This document shows, piece by piece, positions 63,996 through 64,000 of a stretch of DNA of 64,000 nt; position 1 is the first letter of the stretch, and the number at the start of each line of letters is the position of its first letter. The stretch comes from Isochrysis galbana (lineage: Eukaryota; Haptophyta; Isochrysidales; Isochrysidaceae). The DNA lies in contig CM030936.1 of assembly GCA_018136815.1 (NCBI GenBank), forward strand, positions 4,044,474 through 4,108,473, read 5' to 3'. The notes under the pieces are model-generated. The model was not told where the DNA came from. It made no database searches and saw only the letters and a list, made by a program, of their open reading frames with translations. Both the position numbers and the translations under genes were made by a program.

Positions 63996-64000
63996 CTTGC

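Overview
This is nuclear DNA of a microbial eukaryote. Spliceosomal introns with GT...AG borders (often GTGCGT or GTGAGC donors) interrupt many genes, and the genes include a tubulin tyrosine ligase-like enzyme, a heat-shock factor, a SUMO protease, eIF3i, a mitochondrial carrier and a voltage-gated potassium channel. There are no bacterial operons or Shine-Dalgarno sites. The lineage cannot be fixed from sequence alone. The TTLL gene suggests cilia or modified microtubules, a CrtI-type carotenoid desaturase-like gene is present, and the EF-hand modules and GTGCGT donors resemble what I know from haptophyte and related algal genomes. That lineage hint is inference.

Layout, left to right: 1-1014 (minus) a TTLL gene running off the left edge; 3093-4790 (plus) a four-exon EDR2-C/DUF1336 protein; 5459-8348 (minus) a LINE-like retroelement with a 12-bp target-site duplication; 9323-10132 (plus) a putative secreted protein; 10.57-11.15 kb GC-rich dispersed repeats; 11759-13387 (minus) a four-exon eight-helix membrane protein; 15.2-18.9 kb retrotransposon debris with a Ty3/gypsy reverse transcriptase fragment; 18978-21140 (plus) a CrtI-like FAD protein; 23430-25171 (minus) an LRR gene abutting the C-terminal end of a ribonucleotide reductase large subunit; 26906-28538 (plus) an SLC25A39/40-like carrier; 31875-33819 (minus) a split heat-shock factor; 34.2-36.3 kb low-complexity DNA including a perfect 86-bp inverted repeat; 36381-40073 (plus) a Ulp2/SENP6-7-like protease carrying SIM and UIM motifs; 42607-43611 (minus) eIF3i; 45-47.4 kb repeat copies; 48605-51356 (plus) an eight-exon Kv channel; 52.3-54.9 kb transposon-associated sequence; 55342-60606 (plus) a 1754-residue IQ/EF-hand scaffold; 61085-61500 a broken IS5-type transposase followed by about 1.36 kb of a 20-bp minisatellite and a tRNA-like repeat at the right edge.

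The genes are independent housekeeping and signalling units rather than a pathway cluster. Roughly half of the window is mobile or repetitive DNA. Several dispersed families have two or more copies inside the window, and a palindromic 20-mer links the LINE head to non-autonomous GC-rich repeats. Three genes (TTLL, HSF and the eight-helix protein) become visible only by reading the minus strand through introns or off the window edge.
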